64,000 nt of DNA from Sphingopyxis sp. GW247-27LB (GCF_002277025.1 NZ_NIWD01000009.1:1-64000); one strand, 5' to 3'. Shown: positions 16,844-25,729, counted from the first letter of the stretch. Notes: generated from the letters alone by a model not told the origin. Numbers and translations are program-made.

Positions 16844-18097
16844 TCAGGCTGCGCGCTTCCCTGCCTTCTTGATGTCGATCACCTTCCCGCCGCTCAGATA
16901 GTCAGCCCAGTCCTGCATCATCCGGCGCCGGGGAGCCAGGTATTCAGCGGCATTGTAAGCTCCACGCACGTCGTTTTTCTCCGAATGCGCGAGCTGTAGT
17001 TCGACCCAATCCTCATGGTATTTCCTGATCCACATGGGCGGCTTACCAAACTCGACCAACTGCTCATTGGCCCAGGTGCTCGCCAAGCCCCGGAAGCCGT
17101 GCACGGTTTGGCGGCTGTGGTATCCAAGACGATAGAGCGCGTAGATCATTGTGTTCTCTGAAAGCGGCTTGTTCGGGCCGTTGCCCGGGAAGAGAAACTC
17201 GCCAGGCGCTGCTGCTATCATAGATTTCGCGATGTGCGTTGCCTGCTGCGAGAGGGGCACCAAATGCTCTCGTCCCATCTTCATTCGCTCTGCTGGTATG
17301 CGCCAGACAGGTGATTTGCCGCCCAGGTCTTCAAACTCGGATTTGGCGGCGAAGCGGAGCTCCTTGGTTCGAACCCAAGTCAGGAGCGCAAAGAGAACTG
17401 CGTCACGGGTGATCGCGGACCGTCGTTCGCCCTCTTCTTGGTAGGCATGCAGCTTGTCGATGAAAGCGGGCAATTCGCTGAGCGGCAGCCGGCTCATATG
17501 CTTCACTCTTGGTCGCGGCTTTAGCGCCCCACGCAAATGTGTCGTCGGATCGTTCGTTGCCAAGCCACACGCGATCGCAAACTGGAAGACTTGCCCCACC
17601 CCTTGCTTTGCACGGCGGCTGATATCGAGCGCGCCTCTTGCTTCGATCTTGCGGATCATTGCCAGGACATCAGGCGCCGTGATTTCATGCACGAGCTTCT
17701 CGCCGATGGCTGGAAAGACGTCCCTTTCCATCCGCGACCAGACGCGTTCGGCATGCGCGGCATTCAACGCGCTCTTTCGATTTTCATGCCAGCGCTTTGC
17801 GACCTCGAAGAAGGTGGCTCCCTCCTGCGAGATCACTTCCCCCTTGGATTTCATTGGATCCTTGCCCTCGGCTAACAACGCCTTTGCGGCTGTCCGCTTG
17901 TCGCGCGCTGCAGCTATCCCGAGGTCTGGGTAAGCGCCGAACGAGAGCAACTTCTCCTTGCCCGCGAAGCGGTACTTCATCCGCCACAACTTTGACCCGT
18001 TCGGCTGGACGAACAGGAATAAGCCCTCCCCGTCGGCCAGCTTGTAGGCGCGCTCGCGTGGCTTGGAATTTCGGGCCTGAATCTCCGTGAGAGGCAT
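16844..18097 (-). CDS. P4-type tyrosine integrase of the island
   Basis: About 417 residues from the ATG at 18097 (MPLTEIQARNSKPRERAYKL). An N-terminal DUF4102/arm-binding domain (LADGEGLFLFVQPNGSKLW) is followed by a core-binding domain (residues 110-210) and the catalytic domain. The recombinase residues are seen in WVRTKELR (Arg), HGFRGLAST (His-x-x-Arg) and LAHSEKNDVRGAYN (His and nucleophile Tyr). The frame stays open to 18271, but the N-terminal domain begins at 18097. It lies beside the 3' end of tRNA-Met and would catalyse integration and excision there. Confidence 0.93.
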   Translation of the reverse strand: MPLTEIQARNSKPRERAYKLADGEGLFLFVQPNGSKLWRMKYRFAGKEKLLSFGAYPDLGIAAARDKRTAAKALLAEGKDPMKSKGEVISQEGATFFEVAKRWHENRKSALNAAHAERVWSRMERDVFPAIGEKLVHEITAPDVLAMIRKIEARGALDISRRAKQGVGQVFQFAIACGLATNDPTTHLRGALKPRPRVKHMSRLPLSELPAFIDKLHAYQEEGERRSAITRDAVLFALLTWVRTKELRFAAKSEFEDLGGKSPVWRIPAERMKMGREHLVPLSQQATHIAKSMIAAAPGEFLFPGNGPNKPLSENTMIYALYRLGYHSRQTVHGFRGLASTWANEQLVEFGKPPMWIRKYHEDWVELQLAHSEKNDVRGAYNAAEYLAPRRRMMQDWADYLSGGKVIDIKKAGKRAA

Positions 18098-18098
18098 T

Positions 18099-18150
18099 GG
18101 GGGTATCGCTCCTTTCCGATACTCCGCGAAAATACCCCCAAAATACCCCC
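18099..18150. repeat. iterated GGGGGTAT/ATACCCCC elements upstream of the integrase
   Basis: GGGGGTAT at 18099-18106, just upstream of the integrase ATG, is repeated in inverted orientation as ATACCCCC at 18132-18139 and 18143-18150. The spacing of the latter two is 11 bases, about one helical turn. They resemble arm-type integrase or excisionase sites, or an autorepression operator. Confidence 0.4.
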
Positions 18151-18275
18151 ACACCAAATCTGGCTGCATGTGGAAGACCATGGGCGCATGCGGACGCGAA
18201 TCACCCGCAACCCTCTGCTTTTCTTTCAATTTTTGGAAAAATGCGGAAGCTAGTGGAAGCTTCCGGATCAAGGAA

Positions 18276-18352
18276 TGGTAGCGGAGGAGGGACTCGAACC
18301 CCCGACACGCGGATTATGATTCCGCTGCTCTAACCGGCTGAGCTACTCCGCC
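18276..18352 (-). tRNA. tRNA-Met (CAT), elongator type
   Basis: A 77-nt cloverleaf with encoded CCA. The acceptor stem GGCGGAG pairs with CTCCGCT (G1-U72 wobble), the D-arm reads AGCTCAGCCGGTTAGAGC, the anticodon stem GCGGA/TCCGC closes the loop ATCATAA with anticodon CAT, and the T-arm has GGTTCGAGTCC. The sequence matches the elongator methionine type rather than initiator or lysidine-modified isoleucine tRNA, though CAT alone cannot exclude the latter. The 3' end faces the integrase, making it the likely attB site. Confidence 0.93.
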
Positions 18353-18408
18353 CCGAAAGGCCGCCGCATTCGGGCGAGCCGCGCCTATAGGCACGGCCGT
18401 AGCCGCGG

Positions 18409-19014
18409 TCAATATGCTCCGCGCCGACCGCGAAAATTCCGCGAAAAGGCGCGTTCCCAGGGGCCGCCGCGATAGTGATGCACGGCGAGGCCGGTGATCG
18501 CCAGCGGGCGCGGGCGGATATCGCGCGCCAGAGCGGCGAGCAATGTCCGGGCGGCGGCGGGCGCGGCCTTGTTCTGCACCGTCACGTGCAGCCGCGGCGT
18601 GCCGCGATCCTGCGCGCCGAGCAGGCCTGCCAGGCGGTCGGCGAGCCGGGCGCGGACGGCAAGGAGATCAGGGCTGTCGACACGAAAGGCGACGCCGGTT
18701 CCGAGCGAATAGGCGCCCGCGAGGATCGCCGGCGGCGGCGGCGTGTCGCCGGCGATGCGGCACACCAGTTCCTCCAGCTCGGCCAGGCTCGACGGCGGGA
18801 GTTGGTGGAAAAGCGTGATATGCGCCGGAACGCGGTTGCGGCCGGGCGGGAAATGCGCCGCGCGAAGGCCGTCGAAGAAGCGCTGGTCCGCCGCGCCCAT
18901 CGTCGCGGTGACGATGATGGGCGCGGCCTCAGTGGCCCGGACGGGAGGGGGGAGGCCCGGGTCGCCGATCACGAGACGGGATGGAGTGGCGGGAGGGGGA
19001 TAGCCATCGTCCAT
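18409..19014 (-). CDS. 2'-5' RNA ligase superfamily protein
   Basis: A 201-residue protein with two H-x-T/V motifs of the 2H phosphoesterase fold: HITLFH near residue 65 and HVTVQN near 142. These proteins ligate or hydrolyse 2'-5' or cyclic phosphodiester RNA ends; the physiological substrate of this one is unknown. The N-terminal 30 residues before IIVTATMG are low-complexity and may not all be translated. It is the first chromosomal gene after the tRNA. Confidence 0.8.
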   Translation of the reverse strand: MDDGYPPPATPSRLVIGDPGLPPPVRATEAAPIIVTATMGAADQRFFDGLRAAHFPPGRNRVPAHITLFHQLPPSSLAELEELVCRIAGDTPPPPAILAGAYSLGTGVAFRVDSPDLLAVRARLADRLAGLLGAQDRGTPRLHVTVQNKAAPAAARTLLAALARDIRPRPLAITGLAVHHYRGGPWERAFSRNFRGRRGAY

Positions 19015-19125
19015 GGGACGCCCTGTCTCATTGACAGCGCCTTTCGCCGATCGCCGGCGAACGATCCAATCGATTTATTGGGTCACAATGATCGGCCACG
19101 CCAATCACGGCGAAAAACGCCACAT

Positions 19126-19878
19126 CTACAGGCTGTTCCAGAAGCGCGTCAGCGCTGCGGCGACCTCGGCGGGCCGTTCGGCGATCGCCCAATGCCCCGC
19201 GCCGTCGATCACCGTCAGCGGCGTGCCCGTGCGCGCGGCGAAACGCTCCGCCACCGCAAGCTCGACATAGGGGTCGTTCGCACCCCAGATCAGCGCGCCG
19301 TTCGCGGGTAGCCGGCCGATGTCGCGCGCCCAGTCATGCTCGAAGCTCAGTCCCTTCGCCGAGCGATAGAGGCGGAGGATCGCGCGCCGCTTGTCCCTGT
19401 TCGCCCATTGCACGGCCTCCTCCGCCGCGATGTCGGCAGGCATCCCCTGTCCGGCAAGCCCCCTGGCGAGCGCCGCTGGCCGGCTCAGCGCCATGAAGAT
19501 TTCGCCGAGGATCGGCGTGTTCCAGATGCGCGCGATGCGATGGCCGCGATAGTCGGGGTCGATCACCGCGTTCGATACCGCCCAGCTTCGGATCAGGCCG
19601 GGGCGCAGCATCGCGGTGCGCTGCGCGATCAGCGCGCCCCAGTCGTGGCCGACGATGTCGATCGGGCCGTGCGCCGCGAACAGCGCCTCCGCCTCCCCAA
19701 CCGCCCAGTCGGCATAGGCCTCCTTAGTCGCCGGAAAGCCGGCGGGGAGCGAGCCAGTGAAGCCCGGCAGCGCGGGCACCGCGACGGGCGCATCCCCAAG
19801 ATCGAGTTGGCCAAGCAGCGGGCGCCAGATCGCGGGGCTGTCGGGAACGCCGTGGAGAAAGAGCTTCGCGGTGGTCAT
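19126..19878 (-). CDS. alpha/beta hydrolase (haloalkane dehalogenase/epoxide hydrolase-like)
   Basis: About 250 residues from MTTAKLFLHGVP. HGVPDSPAIW is the oxyanion segment, and GHDWGA near residue 83 has Asp at the nucleophile elbow, as in dehalogenase and epoxide-hydrolase relatives. A C-terminal GAGHWAIAERP supplies the His. The frame extends upstream to 19983, but that part is translated from a REP-like repeat and starts with its typical MIVAPAKAGA product, so the ATG at 19878 is preferred. Substrate unknown. Confidence 0.83.
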   Translation of the reverse strand: MTTAKLFLHGVPDSPAIWRPLLGQLDLGDAPVAVPALPGFTGSLPAGFPATKEAYADWAVGEAEALFAAHGPIDIVGHDWGALIAQRTAMLRPGLIRSWAVSNAVIDPDYRGHRIARIWNTPILGEIFMALSRPAALARGLAGQGMPADIAAEEAVQWANRDKRRAILRLYRSAKGLSFEHDWARDIGRLPANGALIWGANDPYVELAVAERFAARTGTPLTVIDGAGHWAIAERPAEVAAALTRFWNSL

Positions 19879-19889
19879 CTGTCCTTCTC

Positions 19890-19978
19890 CGTCGCCCCCG
19901 CGAAGGCGGGGGCCGCTGTCGGCCTTTCCTGCGGCGCTGCGTAAAACGACAGCGGCCCCCGCCTTCGCGGGGGCGACG
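19890..19978. repeat. REP-like palindrome family 1 (CCCCGCCTTCGCGGGGG), copy 1
   Basis: Two perfect 32-nt inverted arms, 19890-19921 and 19947-19978, separated by 25 bases. Each arm is itself a small hairpin around GCCTTCGCGGG. A related copy lies at 50845-50935. Confidence 0.85.
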
Positions 19979-19995
19979 ATCATCGGTTGCCGCGC

Positions 19996-20925
19996 CTACA
20001 TCTCCCCCCTGTCGCGGCGGATCTCATACCATTTCTGGACATTGGCATTATGCTCGGCGAGCGTGCGCGCGAAGATGTGGCCGCCGTCGCCCTTGGCGAC
20101 AAAGAAGAGATAATCGTTGGGTTCGGGGTTCAGCACCGCGGCGATCGACGCCTTGCCGGGGTTGGCGATCGGCCCCTTGGGCAGGCCGATCATCGCATAG
20201 GTATTATAGTCGTTCACCGCGAGGATCTCCGACCGCAGGATGCGCCGCCCGAGCGGTTTGCCCCTGGTGATCGGATAGATGATCGTCGGATCGGCCTGGA
20301 GCCGCATCCCGACCGCGAGACGGTTGGTATAGACCCCCGCGACGGTGCGGCGCTCGGCGGGAACGCCGGTTTCCTTCTCGACGATCGAGGCGAGCGTGAT
20401 CGCCTGGTTGCGGTCCTTCGCCGCGGTCCGCGGGCTGCGCTTCGCCCACAGTTCGGCGAAGGTCTTGTCCATCGCCGCCTGCATCCGTTTCAGCACCGCG
20501 GCGCGCGTCTCGCCGGTGGTATAGGCATAGGTGTCGGGGAGCACGCTGCCCTCGGCGGGAACCGCGACCTCGCCCTTCAGCCGCTTTTCGGCCATCAGCC
20601 GTTCCCACACCATGATCGACGGCATGCCTTCGGGCACCGTGACGAAGCGCTGGACGGTCTTGCCCGACTGGAGGAGGGAAAGGATGTCGCCCGCGCTCAT
20701 CCCCTTCTTCACCTCATATTCGCCGGGCTTGATCGGTGCATCGCCGCCGAAGAAGCGCGCGTGATTGACGAAGCCCGAGGCCGAGGTCGCGCCCGCCTGT
20801 TCGAGGATCTCGCCCGCCTTGGCGATGCTCGCCCCCGGCGGGATGACGACGACGGTGTCGCGCGGTGCGCCGCCCGAACAGGCGGCGAGCATAAGGGCGA
20901 GCAAGGCTGCGAGCAGCCAGCGCAT
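19996..20925 (-). CDS. mltG: endolytic murein transglycosylase MltG
   Basis: A 309-residue YceG/MltG family protein. The N-terminus MRWLLAALLALMLAAC ends in a lipobox-like cysteine. The catalytic region has LASIVEKETGVPAERRTVAGV with the conserved Glu, and LQADPTIIY, then INTYAMIGLPKGPI-like sequence. It cuts nascent peptidoglycan strands in the periplasm and sets glycan length. It follows fabF by three bases in the same direction, the fabF-mltG order seen in many bacteria. Confidence 0.93.
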   Translation of the reverse strand: MRWLLAALLALMLAACSGGAPRDTVVVIPPGASIAKAGEILEQAGATSASGFVNHARFFGGDAPIKPGEYEVKKGMSAGDILSLLQSGKTVQRFVTVPEGMPSIMVWERLMAEKRLKGEVAVPAEGSVLPDTYAYTTGETRAAVLKRMQAAMDKTFAELWAKRSPRTAAKDRNQAITLASIVEKETGVPAERRTVAGVYTNRLAVGMRLQADPTIIYPITRGKPLGRRILRSEILAVNDYNTYAMIGLPKGPIANPGKASIAAVLNPEPNDYLFFVAKGDGGHIFARTLAEHNANVQKWYEIRRDRGEM

Positions 20926-20928
20926 GGC

Positions 20929-22191
20929 TCAGCCCTCGACCGCCTTCAGGACGAGGCTGGCGTTGGTGCCGCCGAAGCCGAAGCTATTGTTGAGCGCCGC
21001 CTTGACGGGCCGCGCTTTCGCCTTGTGCGGGACGAGGTCGACGCCTTCGGTGCCCTCGTCGGGATTGTCGAGGTTGAGCGTCGGCGGGACGATCTGGTCG
21101 CGGATCGCGAGGATGCAGAAGATCGCCTCGACCGCGCCGGCGCCGCCGAGCAGATGGCCGATCGCCGACTTGGTCGAGCTCATCGACACGCCGCCGATCG
21201 CGTCGCCGAACAGCCGCTTGACCGCGCCGAGTTCGATCGTGTCCGCCATCGTCGAGGTGCCGTGGGCGTTGATATAGTCGATGTCGGCGGGGGTCATGCC
21301 CGCCTTTCGGAGCGCCATTTCCATCGAGCGATAGGCGCCGAAGCCCTCGGGATGCGGCGCGGTGACGTGATGCGCGTCGCCCGACAGGCCATAGCCGACG
21401 ACCTCGGCATAGATTTTGGCGCCGCGCGCCTTCGCATGCTCATATTCCTCGAGCACGACGACGCCCGCGCCCTCGCCCATCACGAAACCGTCGCGGTCCT
21501 TGTCATAGGGGCGGCTCGCCTTTTCGGGGGCGTCGTTGCTGCTCATGTTCAGCGCGCGCGCCTGCGCGAAGCCAGCGATGCCGATCGGGCAGATCGTCGA
21601 TTCGGAGCCGCCCGCGAGCATGATGTCGGCGTCGCCGTCCTTGATCATCCGCGCCGCGTCGCCGATCGAATGGGCGCCGGTCGAGCAAGCCGTGACGACC
21701 GCGTGGTTCGGGCCCATCAGGCCGTATTTGATGCTGACCTGACCCGAGATCAGGTTGATCAGGCGGCCGTGAACGAAGTGCGGGCTGACGCGGCTAGGCC
21801 CCTTTTCGGCGAGCAGCAGGCTTTCGCTCTCGATCCCCGGCAGGCCGCCGATGCCCGAGCCGATCGAGCAGCCCGCGTTGAGCCGCTCTTCCTCGCTCAT
21901 GTCGGTGAGGCCGGCGTCCTCGAGCGCCTGCCCGGCGGCATCGATGCCATAGACGATGAAGGGATCGACCTGACGCTGGACCTTGTGGTCGACGCGCTTG
22001 CCGGGGTCGAAGCCATATTCATGGTCCGCCGGCTTCACCTCGCACGCGATCGTACATTTCTGGTCCGAAGCGTCGAAGCGGGTGATCTGCCCCGCGCCCG
22101 ACTTTCCCGCGAGCAGATTGGCCCAGCTGGTTTCGACGTCTCCGCCCAGCGGCGTCACCAAACCCAGTCCCGTCACCACAACCCGGCGCAT
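20929..22191 (-). CDS. fabF: beta-ketoacyl-ACP synthase II
   Basis: About 420 residues from MRRVVVTGLGLVTPLGG. The Cys-His-His triad is visible in VVTACSTGAHS, NAHGTSTMADT and KSAIGHLLGGAGA. It elongates acyl-ACP by condensation with malonyl-ACP. An upstream extension to 22233 lacks family similarity, so the shorter start is used. It lies between acpP and mltG in one transcription direction, with a 168-base gap to acpP. Confidence 0.95.
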   Translation of the reverse strand: MRRVVVTGLGLVTPLGGDVETSWANLLAGKSGAGQITRFDASDQKCTIACEVKPADHEYGFDPGKRVDHKVQRQVDPFIVYGIDAAGQALEDAGLTDMSEEERLNAGCSIGSGIGGLPGIESESLLLAEKGPSRVSPHFVHGRLINLISGQVSIKYGLMGPNHAVVTACSTGAHSIGDAARMIKDGDADIMLAGGSESTICPIGIAGFAQARALNMSSNDAPEKASRPYDKDRDGFVMGEGAGVVVLEEYEHAKARGAKIYAEVVGYGLSGDAHHVTAPHPEGFGAYRSMEMALRKAGMTPADIDYINAHGTSTMADTIELGAVKRLFGDAIGGVSMSSTKSAIGHLLGGAGAVEAIFCILAIRDQIVPPTLNLDNPDEGTEGVDLVPHKAKARPVKAALNNSFGFGGTNASLVLKAVEG

Positions 22192-22359
22192 AGTCATTCC
22201 TTTCGTCGGCCCTGCCCCCGCAAGGGTCCACATCAGATTCGCAGACGCGCATCGATAAAAAAGGCTTCCCAGCCACTGCGCGCGAGCGCTCGGGACCGGG
22301 AAGCCGGAAACGCGTGGGCGGCGTCGCCGCCGCGTCCGGCCACGCCGGACAGGGCTCTC

Positions 22360-22596
22360 TTAGCCCTTGTTCGCTTCGATATAGTCGATCGCGTCCTTGA
22401 CGGTGGCGATCTTTTCCGCCGCGTCGTCGGGAATCTCGACGCCGAATTCTTCTTCGAACGCCATCACCAGTTCGACGATGTCGAGGCTGTCGGCGCCCAG
22501 ATCGTCGATGAAGCTCGCTTCCTCGGTCACCTTGTCGGCTTCGACGCCCAGATGTTCGACGACGATCTTTTTAACCTTTTCGGCCGAATCGCTCAT
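22360..22596 (-). CDS. acpP: acyl carrier protein
   Basis: A 78-residue acidic protein with [19 protein letters not shown]. The serine of DSL receives the 4'-phosphopantetheine arm that carries growing acyl chains. Length and sequence are canonical. A ribosome site (AGGAA) precedes the ATG. It is the first gene of the acpP-fabF-mltG group. Confidence 0.97.
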   Translation of the reverse strand: MSDSAEKVKKIVVEHLGVEADKVTEEASFIDDLGADSLDIVELVMAFEEEFGVEIPDDAAEKIATVKDAIDYIEANKG

Positions 22597-22779
22597 GCAC
22601 AGTTCCTTTTTCTGACTATGGCGTGAATGTTGAATTTCGCCCTAGAGCGCAGCGACGGGGCTGGCAAGAGGGCTGGCACCGGCCGGCGGCCCGAACGGCT
22701 TCGCGCCTTCGCCCCGTCCCGCGGATCGCCCCGGGTTTCCGCTGATCTCCCTAGGGTCCATACTCCATTGGCAAGGACC

Positions 22780-24516
22780 CTAGCTCGCCGGTTTCGCCGC
22801 GACAATGCCTGAATCGCGCAAGGTGGCGGCCGATCGCGCGATCACCGCGGGGGTGATCATGAACTGGCGCAGCACCTTTTCGGGCGGCGTGCCCGCCGGC
22901 TGGCCGGTATAGTCGAGCAGTTGGCGCCACAGGCGGCGCCCGCCCGCGACGTCGCCTTTGCGCGCGAGCACGATCGCCCGGACCATCAGATATTGCGGCT
23001 CGAGATTGCTCGGCGACGGCATGCGATCGAGGATCGCGAGCGCTTCGTCGGTTTCGCCCCGCTGCGACAGCATGAACGCCAGCGTGACCGCGGGAACGCC
23101 CGCGTAGGTGGAGTCGAGCTCGATCGACCGGCGCAGCAGCGGCTCGCCCCCGGCAAGGTCGCCGCACGACGCCTTGAACAGCCCGAGGAAGCCCGCAAGG
23201 TCGGGGTCGTAGGGATTGAGCGCGACCGCCGCATCGCCCATCGGGGTTCCGGCCGCGCAATCGCCGGCATAGAAATGCGCGCGCGCCATCGCGAACAACC
23301 CCGCGCTCGATGCCGGGGCGCTGTCGTAGGCGCGCTCGGCGAGTTGCCGCGCTTCGGCCAGCGCCACCTTGCCCGCCGCGCTGCTGCGCTGCGGCTGCCA
23401 GTCGCCGAAACGCAGCAGCGACAGGGCGTTGAGCAGCACCGGATCGCGCGGTGATTCGGCCAGCGACGCGCGCAGGCATCCGCCGACCTGGCGAACCGTC
23501 GTCGCGTTGCGCATCTGGCGCATGCGGTTGAATTGCGCGAGGCAGGGAAAGCCCGCCGCGAAATTGTCGGGCTCGCGCTGCACCTGGTCGCGCACGATCA
23601 CCCCATAATCGCCCGCGATCTGCGCGATCGATGGGGCGATGGCGCCGAATTCGGGAAGCTGGTCGGCGGCGACCCGGATCTGGTCCGACCAGATAGCGCG
23701 CTGATCCGCGACGCGGTTGAGGACGAGCGTGACGTCGACCGGCCCTTCCGCCGTCCGCACGATCGACGTGTCGAGCCGATAGTCGGCGGCGCGGCCCGCG
23801 GCCCTCGCATCGGGCGCGCGCGCGCTGAGCAGGTCGACCAGTTCGAACCGGCGCAACCCGTCGCGCAGCTTGCCGTCGAGCGCCCGCGCCATCGCGCGCG
23901 ATTCGGGCGTTTCGCCGGCGACCGGCGCGCTGACTTCGAGCAGCGGCATCGGCGTCGGCGCCTTTCCGAGCAATTTTCCGTTGCCGCCGAATGTCCACCA
24001 AGCGGCGAAGAAGGCGATCAGCGCCGCCGCGGCGATCGCCGCCCACCACCAGAACGGCGATCGCCGGCGATCGCTTTCCGGGCCGGGCGCCGCTGGCCGT
24101 TCGATCCCCGGCCCCTCGCCCGCGGTGGGAGCATCGCCCGACCGCGAAGGCGGCGATGCGCGATATTGCACGACGATCTCGTAGCTGCCTTGCGGCACCC
24201 GCAGGCGATGAATCCACGGCGTATCGGCATAATAGCGGTCGAGCAGGCTGCGCAGCCGCCCGACCATGACGCGCGGATAGCTGTCGACGGCGGGATCGAA
24301 ATCGGCGCTGCGGCCGAGCGCTTCGGTCGCGATCGCATAAGCCTTGGGTGCGCTGCGCCCGCCCTGCAGCCGGTGTTCGGCCAGAAACTGGAGCAGGCGG
24401 GAGAGGACCGGCGAGCGCACGAACAGGGGCGACGCAAGCAGTTGCTCCAGCTCATCGGCGATGATCTGGTCGGTATCGCCGGCATCCGACGTCCCACTAT
24501 CCTTGGTGCGGTCCAT
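22780..24516 (-). CDS. membrane-anchored TPR protein with N-terminal DNA-binding-like domain
   Basis: A 578-residue protein. Residues 18-115 (ELEQLLASPLFVRSPVLSRL, then YPRVMVGRLRSLLDRYY) resemble the N-terminal region of sphingomonad proteins often annotated as adenylate-cyclase-like or winged-helix TPR proteins. One transmembrane segment (FWWWAAIAAAALIAFFAAWW) lies near 155-175. The remainder is helical with TPR-like repeats from about 350. No cyclase catalytic motif is visible. It may be a membrane-tethered regulator of CadC-like topology; target unknown. Confidence 0.6.
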   Translation of the reverse strand: MDRTKDSGTSDAGDTDQIIADELEQLLASPLFVRSPVLSRLLQFLAEHRLQGGRSAPKAYAIATEALGRSADFDPAVDSYPRVMVGRLRSLLDRYYADTPWIHRLRVPQGSYEIVVQYRASPPSRSGDAPTAGEGPGIERPAAPGPESDRRRSPFWWWAAIAAAALIAFFAAWWTFGGNGKLLGKAPTPMPLLEVSAPVAGETPESRAMARALDGKLRDGLRRFELVDLLSARAPDARAAGRAADYRLDTSIVRTAEGPVDVTLVLNRVADQRAIWSDQIRVAADQLPEFGAIAPSIAQIAGDYGVIVRDQVQREPDNFAAGFPCLAQFNRMRQMRNATTVRQVGGCLRASLAESPRDPVLLNALSLLRFGDWQPQRSSAAGKVALAEARQLAERAYDSAPASSAGLFAMARAHFYAGDCAAGTPMGDAAVALNPYDPDLAGFLGLFKASCGDLAGGEPLLRRSIELDSTYAGVPAVTLAFMLSQRGETDEALAILDRMPSPSNLEPQYLMVRAIVLARKGDVAGGRRLWRQLLDYTGQPAGTPPEKVLRQFMITPAVIARSAATLRDSGIVAAKPAS

Positions 24517-25025
24517 GCTAACCCTATACGCCCCCCGACAACGCGGAACACGGTAGATACGCCAAACTGCCCCTTCGACCAGCCATAGTTACTGCCATGT
24601 AACGGTAACAAGTGGTCCCAAACGCCTCCGAACCGGCATGGTTCCAGCTTTTTCGGCCGGAAAAAAGCGTCGAACGAGGTTAATAATTGATTATCAAATG
24701 GCTACACGCCGCTTCGTGACCCCATGTAACTGCCGCATTCGAACCGAAGCTGTCAATCTTTCCTCGACGCGGCATTCCCCACAATGCCGCGGTCTGGTCT
24801 GAGACTCGGTCTCAGGTGGACGAATTGAGGTCGGTGGGTTGAATGGCGCGAGCTGGTCCCTGGCACCATTCGCAAGATTCGCCGGCTTCATACACTGAGA
24901 CTTCGCCGATCGGGCTGTAGCCCCACCTACTCCCGATCGGCAAGTCCGCTCCCCCGCCATCTCCCGCTCTTTCCGTTTGGCGCGACCGTCGCGCTGCGGC
25001 CGGCTCGGCCGCGAAAGACGCTTGC
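24517..25025. other. 509-base gap without a gene; folded, possible non-coding RNA at 24768-24941
   Basis: No credible coding frame. Three strong hairpins lie between 24768 and 24941: CGCGGCATT/AATGCCGCG (24768-24776, 24783-24791) with loop CCCCAC; CTGAGAC/GTCTCAG (24799-24805, 24809-24815); and GCCGATCGGG/CCCGATCGGC (24905-24914, 24932-24941), which extends to GTAG/CTAC around a second CCCCAC loop. A weaker stem GAATGG/CCATTC spans 24841-24871. The shared hexaloop suggests a structured RNA or protein-binding element. Strand is not determined, and no intrinsic terminator directly follows on either strand. Confidence 0.4.
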
Positions 25026-25062
25026 CCAAAAAGAAAGGCGCGCGACCACCGGCCGCGCGCCT
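25026..25062 (-). terminator. rho-independent terminator of the DUF3617 gene
   Basis: A perfect 9-bp stem AGGCGCGCG (25036-25044)/CGCGCGCCT (25054-25062). On the minus strand it is followed by TTTCTTTTTGG. Confidence 0.75.
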
Positions 25063-25085
25063 CGCCTTGTCGATGATCGGCCGTG

Positions 25086-25631
25086 TCAGGCCTTGCAGGG
25101 ACCGATGTTGGTGTTGGTGACCTGCATCTGCATTTCCATCTGGCCGCCGGTGGGGGCCGCGGTCTTGGTCGTGATCGTCATGTCGGTCTTTTTCGACCCG
25201 ACCGTCCCCGCCATCGCCAGATCGACCTTCTGGCCGTTTGCGGTGCAGGTGCCGGCGACGTCGACCTTGCCGCCGCCGATGTCGTTCTTCGACCAGGTGC
25301 AGGCATCGCCGTAGCCCTTCGACATGGCGCTGGCGATATCTTCCTGGTCGGCCTGCTCCTGCGTCAGGCAGGTTTCGGTGCTGCCTGCCGAAGCGAACTG
25401 CTTGGCCATTTGGTCCTTCATGGCAGCGGGCGCGCCCGGCATGTCGAACTTGACCAGCTTCACTTCGGTTTTCCAGTTGCCGGGCTCGCGCTTCATCGAC
25501 CCCGCGGCTGCGGTGCTCTCGGTCTTGCCCGCGTCCGCGGTGTCGCCCGCTTTCCCGGCATCGTCCGATTTGCCGCAGCCGGCCACCGCCAAAGCGACGC
25601 CCAGCGCCGCCACCGTCACGAATTTCCTCAT
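25086..25631 (-). CDS. DUF3617 lipoprotein
   Basis: About 181 residues. [19 protein letters not shown] is a lipoprotein signal with a VAGC lipobox, followed by an Asp/Ala/Lys-rich linker and a DUF3617-like beta domain from about residue 45. Several cysteines ([24 protein letters not shown]) could form disulfides. The ATG at 25631 is preferred because the AGGAG site sits at normal spacing from it and too close to the upstream ATG. Function unknown; exported by prediction. Confidence 0.8.
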   Translation of the reverse strand: MRKFVTVAALGVALAVAGCGKSDDAGKAGDTADAGKTESTAAAGSMKREPGNWKTEVKLVKFDMPGAPAAMKDQMAKQFASAGSTETCLTQEQADQEDIASAMSKGYGDACTWSKNDIGGGKVDVAGTCTANGQKVDLAMAGTVGSKKTDMTITTKTAAPTGGQMEMQMQVTNTNIGPCKA

Positions 25632-25729
25632 GGGTATCATTCTCCTGTTGGGCAGAGTTGAAACCCGCGTGCGGCCGGATGGTTGCGCGCCGATTGCCGT
25701 GGCGCGCCGGCGGTCCCATATTGGCTTCG

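Larger units (their letters stand above)
1..18275. mobile_element. right-hand part of a tRNA-integrated genomic island / ICE-like element
   Basis: The segment ends with a tyrosine integrase whose gene faces away from, and lies directly beside, the 3' end of a tRNA-Met gene. That is the usual position of P4-type integrases at an attachment site. Everything to the left is accessory in character: metal resistance, an insertion sequence, an Argonaute system, toxin-antitoxin pairs, a strawberry-notch helicase, a TOPRIM primase-like protein and a lytic transglycosylase, the last three being frequent on conjugative elements. No conjugation genes are visible, and the left boundary with a repeated tRNA 3' end is not in the window, so the class (ICE, mobilizable element or cryptic island) is inferred. 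Confidence 0.7.

Noticed and set aside
19987..22626. 879-codon plus-strand open frame
   Set aside because: It is antisense to mltG, fabF and acpP, all with clear family motifs; the translation is an Arg/Asp-rich GC shadow.
24768..24941. tmRNA, RNase P RNA or SRP RNA as explanation of the folded gap
   Set aside because: None of their diagnostic sequences (tag peptide frame with CCA tail, GAGGAAAGTCC-type core, GGAA-tetraloop SRP hairpin) was found.
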